Source of the DNA: Planctomycetota bacterium
GTDB lineage: Bacteria > Planctomycetota > Planctomycetia > Pirellulales > Pirellulaceae
DNA: 64,000 nt
Assembly (NCBI GenBank): GCA_026692865.1
Contig: JAPLNI010000058.1
Location: 124,001 to 188,000 of the forward strand
Direction: 5' to 3'
Shown: positions 35,977 to 44,366 of the stretch, one piece after another
Position numbering within the stretch: the first letter of the stretch is position 1
Layout: every line of letters starts with the position of its first letter
Notes under the pieces: generated by a model
Told to the model about the DNA's origin: nothing
Seen by the model: only the letters and a program-made list of their open reading frames with translations
Database searches by the model: none
Made by a program: the position numbers and the translations under genes

Positions 35977-36411
35977 TGTCAGTGAGCGCCTAAAAGGGGC
36001 CAGCGCGAGGCGCTTCAAAAGGGGCCAGTTCGACAGGAAAGGCATGGTTCATTCAGATAGCGGGTTTCTTCGTAAACCCTCTACTGGAGTTGGACCGTGG
36101 TACGTCGTCTGGATATGGACAAAACGCAGGGAATTGAGCAGTTATTCGCTTCTGGGATGAGCAGGCGACAGATCGCCAGGACCCTTGAAATCAATCGAAA
36201 GTCGGTTGATCGTCATTTGGCATCTTTGGAGTCAAAAGGGGCCAGCGGTCCGGAAGCGCCCATCGGCCAAGCGCCCACCGGGTCCGATGCCGATACAAAG
36301 ACAGTAGACAAGGAATCAAAAGGGGCCAAGTCTTAGGTAGCAATCAAAAAATCAACAAATGGCCCCTTTTGAAGCGCTCATGAGTGGCTTCTTTTAAAGC
36401 GCCCACTGACA
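35977..36411 (+). mobile_element. Miniature non-autonomous IS21-like element
   Basis: The 435-bp unit begins TGTCAGTGAGCGCC and ends with the complement of TGTCAGTGGGCGC. Each end continues into TAAAAG-type and GCGCTTCAAAAGGGGCCA repeats, so both termini carry two copies of a transposase-binding-like repeat, the IS21 arrangement. The flanks are the direct repeat ACAACGA at 35970-35976 and 36412-36418, a 7-bp target duplication within the 4-8 bp range of IS21. AAAAGGGGCCA occurs directly at 35992, 36017, 36234 and 36318 and inverted at 36360-36370. Only the start of an istA-like gene is inside; istB and most of istA are missing, so movement would need a full copy elsewhere. Confidence 0.82.
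36097..36336 (+). pseudogene. N-terminal remnant of an IS21-type (IstA-like) transposase
   Basis: A 79-residue frame starting at GTG (36097; an ATG lies at 36115). IEQLFASGMSRRQIARTLEINRKSVDRHL is a resolvase-like helix-turn-helix that opens IS21 IstA transposases of about 400-500 residues. After it the sequence degenerates into SKGASGPEAP and ends SKGAKS; both SKGA stretches are the AAAAGGGGCCA end repeats read in frame. The catalytic DDE domain is gone. The peptide may still bind the element ends, but this is speculation. Confidence 0.75.
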
Positions 36412-36470
36412 ACAACGATACCGAGGAATATCCAACTAATTGATTCTTCGCCAAAATCTGCCTTTTCAAA

Positions 36471-36499
36471 ATACAGCGTTTCTTAGAAGCTGTATCTTT
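36471..36499 (+). terminator. Stem-loop with T run downstream of the IS21-like element
   Basis: ATACAGC (36471-36477) and GCTGTAT (36489-36495) enclose an 11-base loop and are followed by CTTTT. It could stop transcripts leaving the element; no other gene upstream on the plus strand explains it. Confidence 0.35.
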
Positions 36500-36752
36500 T
36501 GTGCTTGAGCAATTCCATCTGCATGGGAAATAGTCCTACTCATACTGATGCAGAAAGCGATTGACTCGACCAGTACCAGCAATATTTAAAATGAGAATTA
36601 CGTCGAGTTTGCTTAAGAATTTCCTAAACGCAACTCTTTTCGTGAACCAAGATCCGTAGGATTTTGTGTGGGTATAAGGCGACGTCCATGAAGTATGTGT
36701 GCGGGAGCAACACTTTTATGTAAGCAATGTTTTCACGCCGACATTAAAGCAA

Positions 36753-36779
36753 TCGGGGTGCCTTGAAAAGACACCCCGA
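36753..36779 (-). terminator. Stem-loop after the soluble chemoreceptor gene
   Basis: TCGGGGTG, one mismatch, CTT, loop GAA, AAG, one mismatch, CACCCCGA: a strong nearly perfect stem 33 bases after the receptor stop. On the minus strand it is followed by TTGCTTT, a modest T tract. Confidence 0.7.
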
Positions 36780-36812
36780 GTTTAACTTTAAATGGTTTCA
36801 GCTTAGCGAAAC

Positions 36813-37979
36813 TTAGCTTACAGCTGCACGTCGCTTGCGGCGAGCTGCAACACGTCGACTCGAGGGCTTAGATGAACGTCTTTTTGGTTGCTCTTCTTCG
36901 TTGTCCAATTCAACCGGTGTAGCGACTTCCTGAATTAATACGGAGTGCCATCCGCATGCGTAGGTTTCGAAACCAGCCGAATGAGCGTGTCCAATGTAGC
37001 AATTTGTACCGCCTACTTCTGCAACCGCATGTCCAGCCTTGCCAGCAAATAGCCTGCTTCGCCCGCTAAAATCGATAGCATCTTGAAGCATTCTTCCTGA
37101 GGAATCTGCCAGAACATGCCCAGCGGAATCAACGATACAAACGCGTGTTGTGGCCTTCTCTTCGTCGCTTAGTGCAACATTCTTCACGATGTCGTTTGCA
37201 AATGTTTCCCAATTGAATACGATCCCAAGTACTCCTAACACTCGACCGTCGACCAGACCGCCTTCGCGGATCGCAGCGGAGAAGATGACAGAAGGTCGGT
37301 TGTTTACACAACTGCTGTTGTGAACAGACTGGAAACCAAAATCACGACCACTGCGTGTTTGCATCGCGGTTTGGAACCAGGCAGTGCTGGAAACTTCTGT
37401 GCCAGCAGATCGGAATGAATCAGGTCTACCGTTCGTAACAACTTGTCCACTTGTATTACAAATGATTAAGTCGCTGTAAACCGTGTAGGATTCGAGGATG
37501 GTTCTAAGGCGTTGCGACGCATGGTCTGCCGATTTGGGTGATTTTTCTGATAGTGCTGCAACCAAGTCCGCATCGGTAGCCCACCATCGAACATCGCAGG
37601 AACGCTCATAAAGGCAGCGATCTACTAGGTCGATATTCATTCTCGCAAGGTCGCATAAGCGGGCTCCCTTGAAGGAAGCTGCCATCGATTCACTAATCTT
37701 AGAGATCCGTGTAAGTGTCTTGCGTGAACGTCGCTTCAAGTTCGCGACAACCGTTGTTGAAGTATTCGAAAGTCCTGCGATTTCCATCGCAACAATATTA
37801 AATGCCTTACCTGCGTCGCCTGCTCGCGCTGCTTCTATTCGTGCGTTGAGAGCCAAGACACGAATTTGATCGTTAACCCGATCGATCGCGCTAATTGTCT
37901 TGTCCATGACCGTATCCAACGTATTGGTTAGGCTGGCGACTACTTCTGGGCTGAAATTCTCTTCGTTGCTTTGCGACAT
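36813..37979 (-). CDS. Soluble chemoreceptor-like protein with N-terminal signalling tip and C-terminal sensor
   Basis: A 388-residue protein without signal peptide or membrane segment. Residues 25-75 hold a shortened methyl-accepting signalling hairpin; IRVLALNARIEAARAGDAGKAFNIVA closely follows the conserved tip that contacts CheA and CheW (split here: IRVLALNARIEAAR then AGDAGKAFNIVA). About residues 120-350 form a Cache/PDC-like sensor (ESYTVYSDLIICNTSGQVV, SSTAWFQTAMQTRSG, LGIVFNWETF). The order is reversed relative to normal receptors, which put the sensor first. The last 25 residues are Lys/Arg-rich (RRVAARRKRRAAVS). It is divergent from cheA and cheW, its likely partners. Confidence 0.82.
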   Translation of the reverse strand: MSQSNEENFSPEVVASLTNTLDTVMDKTISAIDRVNDQIRVLALNARIEAARAGDAGKAFNIVAMEIAGLSNTSTTVVANLKRRSRKTLTRISKISESMAASFKGARLCDLARMNIDLVDRCLYERSCDVRWWATDADLVAALSEKSPKSADHASQRLRTILESYTVYSDLIICNTSGQVVTNGRPDSFRSAGTEVSSTAWFQTAMQTRSGRDFGFQSVHNSSCVNNRPSVIFSAAIREGGLVDGRVLGVLGIVFNWETFANDIVKNVALSDEEKATTRVCIVDSAGHVLADSSGRMLQDAIDFSGRSRLFAGKAGHAVAEVGGTNCYIGHAHSAGFETYACGWHSVLIQEVATPVELDNEEEQPKRRSSKPSSRRVAARRKRRAAVS

Positions 37980-38275
37980 TCGTATTTACGCTTTCCCGGA
38001 TCTACCTGCCGGATACAAAAAATGCGATGTAATCAGATACTGGCTGGTTGCGGTGCAAGAAGCCCCTAATGCGAAAACTTTACCCATATCTGCCAAATGT
38101 CAAAATGAAATAGATCATTTTCGTCAGATTTCTCTGCTCACGTCATAATCGCAACCAAACCGTGACAATCCAATCTTTTTAACATGCTTTTATTCGATTT
38201 AATTTTTCTTGTAGCGCAAAATCGTTCAGGAAATAATTATTCTTTCGCTGTTGTTTTCTTACACGGGCACATGAG

Positions 38276-41242
38276 ATGTCAAACACATCCAATCTTGCAG
38301 ACGACCCAGAGCTAGTCGCCGAGTTTACCATGGAAGCAATGGCTGGACTCACACAAGTGGATCAAAGCCTCCTGGCATTAGAGCAAGGCCCTGATGACGA
38401 GGCAGTAAACGAAGTCTTTCGAGCGGTCCACTCGGTAAAGGGTTCTGCGGGTTTCCTCGGATTTGAATCTGTCCAGAATCTAGCTCACGAATTTGAAACG
38501 ATCCTTGATCGCGTTCGTCATCATACCCTCAAGCTCAACTCAGAGGGGATCGATGTCATGCTCAAAGTCAACGACTCATTAAAGAGTTTGGTGGAAGCCC
38601 CAGCGTCCCATCTCGACCTCGAGTCACTTATAAAGAGTTTGAAAGATTGGGAGGCAAAACAGAACCATCCGATACCCGAAGATTCGCCAGCGGTTGTCGC
38701 TCAAGCTTCTGATGTGGAGATGAGAATCGAAGAATCATCGAACCAAATAGATGCATCCATTGTTCAGTTAGCAGATGGCTTGGAAATTAATGATAACGTT
38801 AACCTTGAAAAAAAATCTGTTCCTGAGGTTATCGAGGCCATTCGAAATGCGTTTAGTGTCGAAACAGCCGCAGCACCAGTTTCAGTGCCCGCAACTTTAG
38901 AAGTTGCGAAACAATCTGTTAAAGTTGCAGACGCGAAGCCACTTCCGGCGGCGGTCAACAAAGCTGTGCCCGAGATTACTGCGCCTGCGAAAAGTAGCCT
39001 TGCCGTGCCAGCTCTTAACGCTGCGACGACAACATCTACATCTGCCTCTCCGACCGCTAGTCCTGTTGCTAATCCCAAGGCGAGTGCTCACGATTCCACT
39101 ATTCGCGTTCCAGTAACCGTTCTTGAAGAGCTTGTTACGCTCGCCGGCGAGCTTGTACTTTCCCGAAATCAGTTACTGCGAATGATTGATTCGTCCAAGC
39201 TGCGAAGCTTCACTGCGATCGGCTCGCGAATTGATCAAGTGACCACATCGATGCAAGACGCGATCATGAGCGCGCGGATGCAGCAGGTATCAATACTGTT
39301 TAACCGATTCCCTCGCTTGGTCCGCGACCTTAACCAAAAGCTAGACAAACGATGTCGACTGCTGATCGAGGGTGGCGACGTGGAATTGGATAAGACAATC
39401 ATTGAAGCGCTTGGTGATCCGCTAACTCATTTGCTTCGCAACTCGCTTGATCACGGAATTGAATCGCCAGAGAAACGCGTCAAAGCCAGAAAGCCAGCCG
39501 AGGGTACACTCCAGCTTAAGGCCTTCCATGAAGGTGGTAAGGTTCGAATCATCATCGAAGACGACGGAGCGGGCGTCAATCGTGAACGTGTAGTTCAAAA
39601 GGCGATCGAACGCGGGCTTGTTCCTGCAGATGCCGCCCACCGCATGTCGGATCGTGAAATTGTCAATCTGATCTTCAAGCCTGGTTTCTCCACTGCTGAG
39701 GTCGTTAGCGATGTCAGTGGTCGGGGAGTCGGCATGGATGTCGTTCGTACAAACATCGAGCGCATTGGTGGAACAGTGGATGTTGAGAGCGATGCAGGAA
39801 GGGGCTCCCGAGTTCACATCACGCTTCCCCTGACGCTCGCGATTATTCCGTCGTGGATTGTACAACAAGATGACTTCCAATTTGCAATCCCTGAAGCTGC
39901 AGTCATTGAGTTTATAAGCTTAACGCCGTCCGATATCTCCAAGCGGCTTGAAACAGTAAATGATTCGGAGATGATTCGATGGCGAAATGGGTTACTGCCA
40001 TTGATAAGATTACGCGAATGCTTGCCGACGAGTTGCAGGGTTATTGATCGCCGTCAGAGAATCAACAAGATTGTTGTAATTGAAACAGGAATATTCCAGT
40101 TCGGTCTAGCTGTCGATCAAGTTTGCGATCCGGAACACGTTGTGGTGAAACCTATCGGGAATCACCTTGGCCAATGCGGTTATTTGGAGGGTGTTGCTGT
40201 ATTGGGTGATGGAAACGTGGCCTTCATCCTAGGTATGCAAGGAATTGCGGAACGAGCTAGGCTGGGCGTCAAAGTCGAATCTGTCCCCGACGAATCCGTG
40301 AAAATAGACGTGAAACGTAACGAGTCCCAAGCTGCGGTCATTCTTCGTCGGCGCAATGGTAACCTGGCAGCAATTCCGCGAATGGTGCTTCAACGAATCG
40401 AACGGATTGATCCAACCCTGATTCAAAAATCTACGAATAAGCTCATTATGCCGTATCGTGGCGAACAGCTTCAGGTGTTCGAGTTAGACCCAGGGCTCTT
40501 GCGACGCGTTCGCATACAAAGGCTTGATCATTGCTATGTAGCCGTGTTCACCATCCGAGAAGTCGAATTCGGGTTGCTCGTTCCTGAAATTATCGACATT
40601 CGCGATATATCAACAGCCGTGTCGATGAACGAGTCGGTTCGACGGGCTGTCTGCGGAACAGTGCTCGTTGACGATGTCTTAGTCGAGCTACTGGACTTAT
40701 ATGCCTTTGCTGATGAGAAACTAAGAGAGCCTGTCGTAATTCAAGAACAAAAAGAAATCCCAATCGCTCCGAGCGGAAGACATTCAATTGAATCTCAATC
40801 GATTGAAGTTGGTAAGGTTAATGTGGATTGGTCTCAGTTTACAATTTTGCTCGCAGAAGACACTCCATTCTTCAGAAATCAAGTACAAAAGTTTTTAGAG
40901 CAAAGCGGATTTAACGTTCGGATCAGCGACGACGGGCAGCAAGCATGGCAATTCTTGTCGGATGAAAGCAACAAGGTCGATTTGCTCCTGACAGACATTG
41001 AAATGCCAATTATCGATGGTTTTGAGCTTGCTCTGAAGGTTCGTTCGTCTCCTCGGCTACAAGATTTGCCTATCGTGGCCATTACCAGTCTGCACACCGA
41101 AGCCGCACAGCGTCGTGGCAAAGATGTCGGAATAGACGAGTGGCAAATCAAACTTGATCGAGACAAATTGACAAACGCTATTCAACGGCAACTTCTTTCA
41201 GGGAAACGAATATCGGTCAACTACTTTTCGGAGGCAACATGA
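38276..41242 (+). CDS. cheA: Hybrid chemotaxis-type histidine kinase CheA with C-terminal receiver
   Basis: A 988-residue kinase. Domains in order: Hpt at about 1-110 (phospho-His 52 in AVHSVKGSAGF); an Ala/Pro/Ser-rich linker to about 275 without a clear P2; dimerization helices from TIRVPVTVLEELVTLAGELV; a GHKL ATPase with the N box THLLRNSLDHGIES, EDDGAGVN and GRGVGMDVV; a CheW-like P5 domain (about 525-670); a second, diverged CheW-like segment (about 690-830); and a receiver (about 855-975) with FTILLAEDTPF and phospho-Asp 907 in LLTDIEMP. It should autophosphorylate under control of the divergent receptor and pass phosphate to its own receiver. cheW overlaps its end by four bases. No cheY, cheB or cheR is near. 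Confidence 0.92.
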   Translation: MSNTSNLADDPELVAEFTMEAMAGLTQVDQSLLALEQGPDDEAVNEVFRAVHSVKGSAGFLGFESVQNLAHEFETILDRVRHHTLKLNSEGIDVMLKVNDSLKSLVEAPASHLDLESLIKSLKDWEAKQNHPIPEDSPAVVAQASDVEMRIEESSNQIDASIVQLADGLEINDNVNLEKKSVPEVIEAIRNAFSVETAAAPVSVPATLEVAKQSVKVADAKPLPAAVNKAVPEITAPAKSSLAVPALNAATTTSTSASPTASPVANPKASAHDSTIRVPVTVLEELVTLAGELVLSRNQLLRMIDSSKLRSFTAIGSRIDQVTTSMQDAIMSARMQQVSILFNRFPRLVRDLNQKLDKRCRLLIEGGDVELDKTIIEALGDPLTHLLRNSLDHGIESPEKRVKARKPAEGTLQLKAFHEGGKVRIIIEDDGAGVNRERVVQKAIERGLVPADAAHRMSDREIVNLIFKPGFSTAEVVSDVSGRGVGMDVVRTNIERIGGTVDVESDAGRGSRVHITLPLTLAIIPSWIVQQDDFQFAIPEAAVIEFISLTPSDISKRLETVNDSEMIRWRNGLLPLIRLRECLPTSCRVIDRRQRINKIVVIETGIFQFGLAVDQVCDPEHVVVKPIGNHLGQCGYLEGVAVLGDGNVAFILGMQGIAERARLGVKVESVPDESVKIDVKRNESQAAVILRRRNGNLAAIPRMVLQRIERIDPTLIQKSTNKLIMPYRGEQLQVFELDPGLLRRVRIQRLDHCYVAVFTIREVEFGLLVPEIIDIRDISTAVSMNESVRRAVCGTVLVDDVLVELLDLYAFADEKLREPVVIQEQKEIPIAPSGRHSIESQSIEVGKVNVDWSQFTILLAEDTPFFRNQVQKFLEQSGFNVRISDDGQQAWQFLSDESNKVDLLLTDIEMPIIDGFELALKVRSSPRLQDLPIVAITSLHTEAAQRRGKDVGIDEWQIKLDRDKLTNAIQRQLLSGKRISVNYFSEAT

Positions 41243-41703
41243 GTAACACTATCAAAAAACTTGAACTGATGACGTTTCAAATTGGAGATTACTCCTTCGG
41301 TATCGATATCAATGACATCCAAGAGATCAACTGCCATGCACGAATGAGTAAGGTCCCCGTTGACTATGAAGCTGTTGCGGGAGTGATTAACCTGCGTGGT
41401 GAGGTGCTTACGGTAATTGCCTTAGGTAAGATGCTCGGCATCAAATCGTCTAACGCGGGTTCAGGTAGCTCAAACTACATAGTTGTCAAAACGGCTAATC
41501 ATCGAGTTGCGATTGCAGTAGATAAACTCAAAGATGTCGAAACGATCCCAGCGAGCGAGCTAAAGCATCTTCCTGCGAACTTTAAACTCAGCAATCAGCA
41601 CGTACTGATGGGATTAGTACAAAAGCCCGAGGGGCTTCTTTTAGTTCTCGACTCAACTCGGGTCACACAACTTGGAATTCTGAATCTAGCGGTTGCTTGT
41701 TGA
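41239..41703 (+). CDS. cheW: CheW coupling protein
   Basis: A 154-residue CheW that overlaps the cheA stop codon (ATGA) and has a strong GGAGG seven bases before its ATG. FQIGDYSFGIDINDIQEI, VAGVINLRGEVLTVIALGKML and IAVDKLKDVETI are the canonical coupling-protein strands. It should bridge the divergent receptor-like protein and the CheA kinase in the cytoplasm. The stop codon lies inside a hairpin that probably ends the operon. Confidence 0.93.
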   Translation: MSNTIKKLELMTFQIGDYSFGIDINDIQEINCHARMSKVPVDYEAVAGVINLRGEVLTVIALGKMLGIKSSNAGSGSSNYIVVKTANHRVAIAVDKLKDVETIPASELKHLPANFKLSNQHVLMGLVQKPEGLLLVLDSTRVTQLGILNLAVAC

Positions 41704-41725
41704 GAGCAAAAATTGCTCCAGCAAG
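41696..41725 (+). terminator. Stem-loop overlapping the cheW stop codon
   Basis: CTTGTTGAGAGCAA, loop AAA, TTGCTC, CA, GCAAG form a stem with one bulge and one mismatch that includes the cheW TGA. The following GGGCTTTC is a poor T tract, so it may pause rather than fully stop transcription before the next operon. Confidence 0.5.
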
Positions 41726-42047
41726 GGCTTTCAATCTAATGCAAGAAGAAACCGATCTCGACAGTTCGAAAAGCTGAGCCCGAGACGCTTCCCAATCTTC
41801 CCGTCTTCTTTGCCGAACCCGCCGAGGGTTTGGATTTTCCCTGTTGCAAACGTAAAACACATGCGATCGTCGACAAGTAACCCATTTGCAAAAACAAGTC
41901 GTTTTAAAACGTTGCATTTTATCGCTAGTTTCTTTCGGGGCTTCGCTATTCGTCAGGCGATCTTGCAGGTAAAATTTTTGTAATGATTTAGTTGTTCCCA
42001 TGGGATGCGTTTCTGAGTGAGATCGTCTATAGCCTGCCTTACCTTCA
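41726..42047. other. Non-coding stretch before the envelope operon
   Basis: About 320 bases with no gene. GCCGAACCCGCCGAGGGT at 41812 followed by TTGGATTTTCC matches a second site at 18797 (GCCGACCCCGCCATGGGT followed by TTGGTTTTTTCC); AACCC/GGGTT can pair. The rest is AT-rich towards 41990 and should hold the promoter of the VWA operon, but no clear -35/-10 pair was seen. Confidence 0.4.
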
Positions 42048-44366
42048 ATGAAAAGTGTCTCTCAATTCACGTTTCATCCGACCACACTCTCCGGCTTTCT
42101 TTCGTGTGTTGCGATCATTGCTGTTGTTGGATTAGCGATCCAAGCGTGCCGACTAAACAAACTTGCATATCCAAATAGGGCTTGGTTTTGGACGCTTGAA
42201 GCTCTGCGTGTTCTGATTGTCGTCTTGGCAGTAGCTCTACTGAACCAACCCGAATGGATTCAGCAAACTCAACCGGAGCAAAAGCCAACGGTTCTTGTTC
42301 TACGAGATAACTCGCGCAGCATGCGGACCACTGACGTGAAGACTTCAGAGGGGCTGTCTAGTCGCAATCAAGTTCTCGACCAGCTTTTATCCCAAGAAGT
42401 TCTTCAAACGATCTCTGAGAACTACTCGATCGTTCAAGGCACACTCTCTTCGGAAAAAACGGATAGTCAGACTGCCAACCCAAGTACCAATCCGATTAGC
42501 CCGAAAGGTGAAAGCAGTATTACAGAGTCGATTGGACGGCCAGGAGGAATGAATACCGATTTTTCCACACCGATCGAAGCTGCATTAAACGATTATCCAA
42601 CTTTACGAGCAATTATTCTTGCAAGCGATGGCGATTGGAATTCGGGGAATCCACCGACCGAAACGGGCTCTCAGCTGCGATCGCGAAACATACCACTTTT
42701 TGCAATTCCTGTTGGCTCGCAAGATCGCTTGGCTGATATAGAACTGGTCGCCGCAGAAGTTCCAACGTTTGGGATTGTTGGAAAGGCTCTTCGGATCCCA
42801 GTAACGATTGAAAGCTCCCTGCCGCGAATAGCCAATGCGCAGTTGATCTTCGAATCAGTAGATAGCTCGTCCAGTGGATCATCCAGTGGATTGCTGGGCG
42901 TCTATCGAGAACAAAAGGATATTCAAATCAAACCGATGGGAAGAACTGTTGAGACGATCTCGTGGACACCGAAAATCGCCGGCGACTTTACATTGACCGT
43001 GACAGTTCCCGCGTTGCCTGAAGAAAAAATTTTAGATAACAACAGCCAAGTCGCATCGATCGCAATTCGCACTGAGAAGCTACAGGTCCTGGTTGTCGAT
43101 TCGATTCCTCGTTGGGAGTATCGTTACCTTCGTAACGCGTTGTCACGTGATCCGGGAGTGGATGTATCGTGTTTGCTGTTCCATCCGGGGCTATCAAAAG
43201 CCGGCGGTGGGAATCGCGATTACATTCCATTCTTTCCTGAGACGCAGGAAGAACTCAGCAAGTATGATGTTGTTTTCCTGGGGGATGTCGGTGTGGAATC
43301 CGGGCAATTGACTTTGGAGAACGCTCGGATGTTGAGGGGGCTTGTTGAGCAGCAGGCGAGCGGGTTAGTTTTCCTTCCCGGTTCTTCGGGTCGACAGGCT
43401 TCGCTGATTGATTCACCGCTTGGAGAGTTGCTCCCTGTTGTGAATGATTCCTTGCAACCGACAGGATGGGGTTCGCGAATGCCAAGTCGCATGGAGTTGA
43501 CTGAGCAAGGCCGAAGAAGTTTGTTAACGCGATTAGCTGAATCACCAGACGAGAATCTCGCTGTGTGGGGTCGGCTACCGGGCTTCCATTGGTACGCGCC
43601 AGTCGTAAGAGCCAAGGCGGGGGCCGATGTGCTTGCTGTCCACCAAGAGGCAGCGACCGCCAGTGGCCGAGTTCCGCTGCTGGTTACCCAAACACGCGGT
43701 GCCGGCAAGGTCCTTTATATGGCGACCGACGGTGCATGGCGTTGGCGCAAAGGGGTCGAAGACCAATATCATTATCGCTTCTGGGGCCAAGTTGTTCGAT
43801 GGATGGCTTATCAACGTAACATGGCTAAAGGCGAAACGATGCGTTTGTTCTACTCGCCAGAACAACCTCGCGTTCGACAAACAGTTTTCGCAACAGCCAA
43901 CGTCCAAGCCAGCAATGGCGAGCCGCTGATGAATGGTCAAGTTACATTGCGAATCGAAGCACCCTCTGGCCAAATGGAACAGATTCGAATGATCAGCGAT
44001 GGTGGCGACTGGGGCGCTTACACAGGCAGCTTCACTCCACTTGAGTCAGGCTCCTATAAGCTGACGCTCCAGTGCGAACAAACGCAAGCCACGCTCGAAA
44101 CAAACCTGCTTGTCCTTGGCGGAGCGGTCGAACGAATTGGAAAGCCTGCTAGACCAGAAGTTCTCGAAGAGATGGCAAGCCTCTCAGGTGGGAGACTTGT
44201 CCTTCCCGAAAATTTCGCGACCGTTTCATCCCTCTTAACCAACTTGCCAACACAATCCTTGGAAATTCGACGATTTGCGATCTGGAGCAGCCCCTGGTCA
44301 GTCGCTACGCTAATAGGAATGGCGACAATTTTCTGGATTGGCCGCAAGATGCTAGGACTTCTATGA
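42048..44366 (+). CDS. Membrane protein with VWA and glutamine-amidotransferase-like domains
   Basis: A 772-residue protein anchored by two N-terminal spans (residues 14-33 and 45-65) and a C-terminal span near 745. A von Willebrand A-like domain at about 80-260 has the MIDAS DxSxS as VLRDNSRSM and an acidic IILASDGDWNSG. A beta-rich region follows, then a class I glutamine-amidotransferase-like fold (VLVVDSIPRWEYRYLRNAL, DVVFLGDVGVESGQL, GLVFLPGSSG) with no catalytic Cys recognised. This layout is common in planctomycete BatA-related gene clusters. It heads a six-gene operon and overlaps the next gene by four bases. Probably a membrane scaffold facing the periplasm. Confidence 0.85.
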   Translation: MKSVSQFTFHPTTLSGFLSCVAIIAVVGLAIQACRLNKLAYPNRAWFWTLEALRVLIVVLAVALLNQPEWIQQTQPEQKPTVLVLRDNSRSMRTTDVKTSEGLSSRNQVLDQLLSQEVLQTISENYSIVQGTLSSEKTDSQTANPSTNPISPKGESSITESIGRPGGMNTDFSTPIEAALNDYPTLRAIILASDGDWNSGNPPTETGSQLRSRNIPLFAIPVGSQDRLADIELVAAEVPTFGIVGKALRIPVTIESSLPRIANAQLIFESVDSSSSGSSSGLLGVYREQKDIQIKPMGRTVETISWTPKIAGDFTLTVTVPALPEEKILDNNSQVASIAIRTEKLQVLVVDSIPRWEYRYLRNALSRDPGVDVSCLLFHPGLSKAGGGNRDYIPFFPETQEELSKYDVVFLGDVGVESGQLTLENARMLRGLVEQQASGLVFLPGSSGRQASLIDSPLGELLPVVNDSLQPTGWGSRMPSRMELTEQGRRSLLTRLAESPDENLAVWGRLPGFHWYAPVVRAKAGADVLAVHQEAATASGRVPLLVTQTRGAGKVLYMATDGAWRWRKGVEDQYHYRFWGQVVRWMAYQRNMAKGETMRLFYSPEQPRVRQTVFATANVQASNGEPLMNGQVTLRIEAPSGQMEQIRMISDGGDWGAYTGSFTPLESGSYKLTLQCEQTQATLETNLLVLGGAVERIGKPARPEVLEEMASLSGGRLVLPENFATVSSLLTNLPTQSLEIRRFAIWSSPWSVATLIGMATIFWIGRKMLGLL

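Noticed and set aside
38045-38066. Sigma-54-like TGGCTGGTTGCGGTGC upstream of cheA
   Set aside because: The spacing between GG and GC is one base too long and the flanking consensus is poor.
42870-42893. Tandem 12-base repeat in the VWA gene encoding SSG-type residues
   Set aside because: Only two short imperfect units in a linker; ordinary low-complexity coding sequence.
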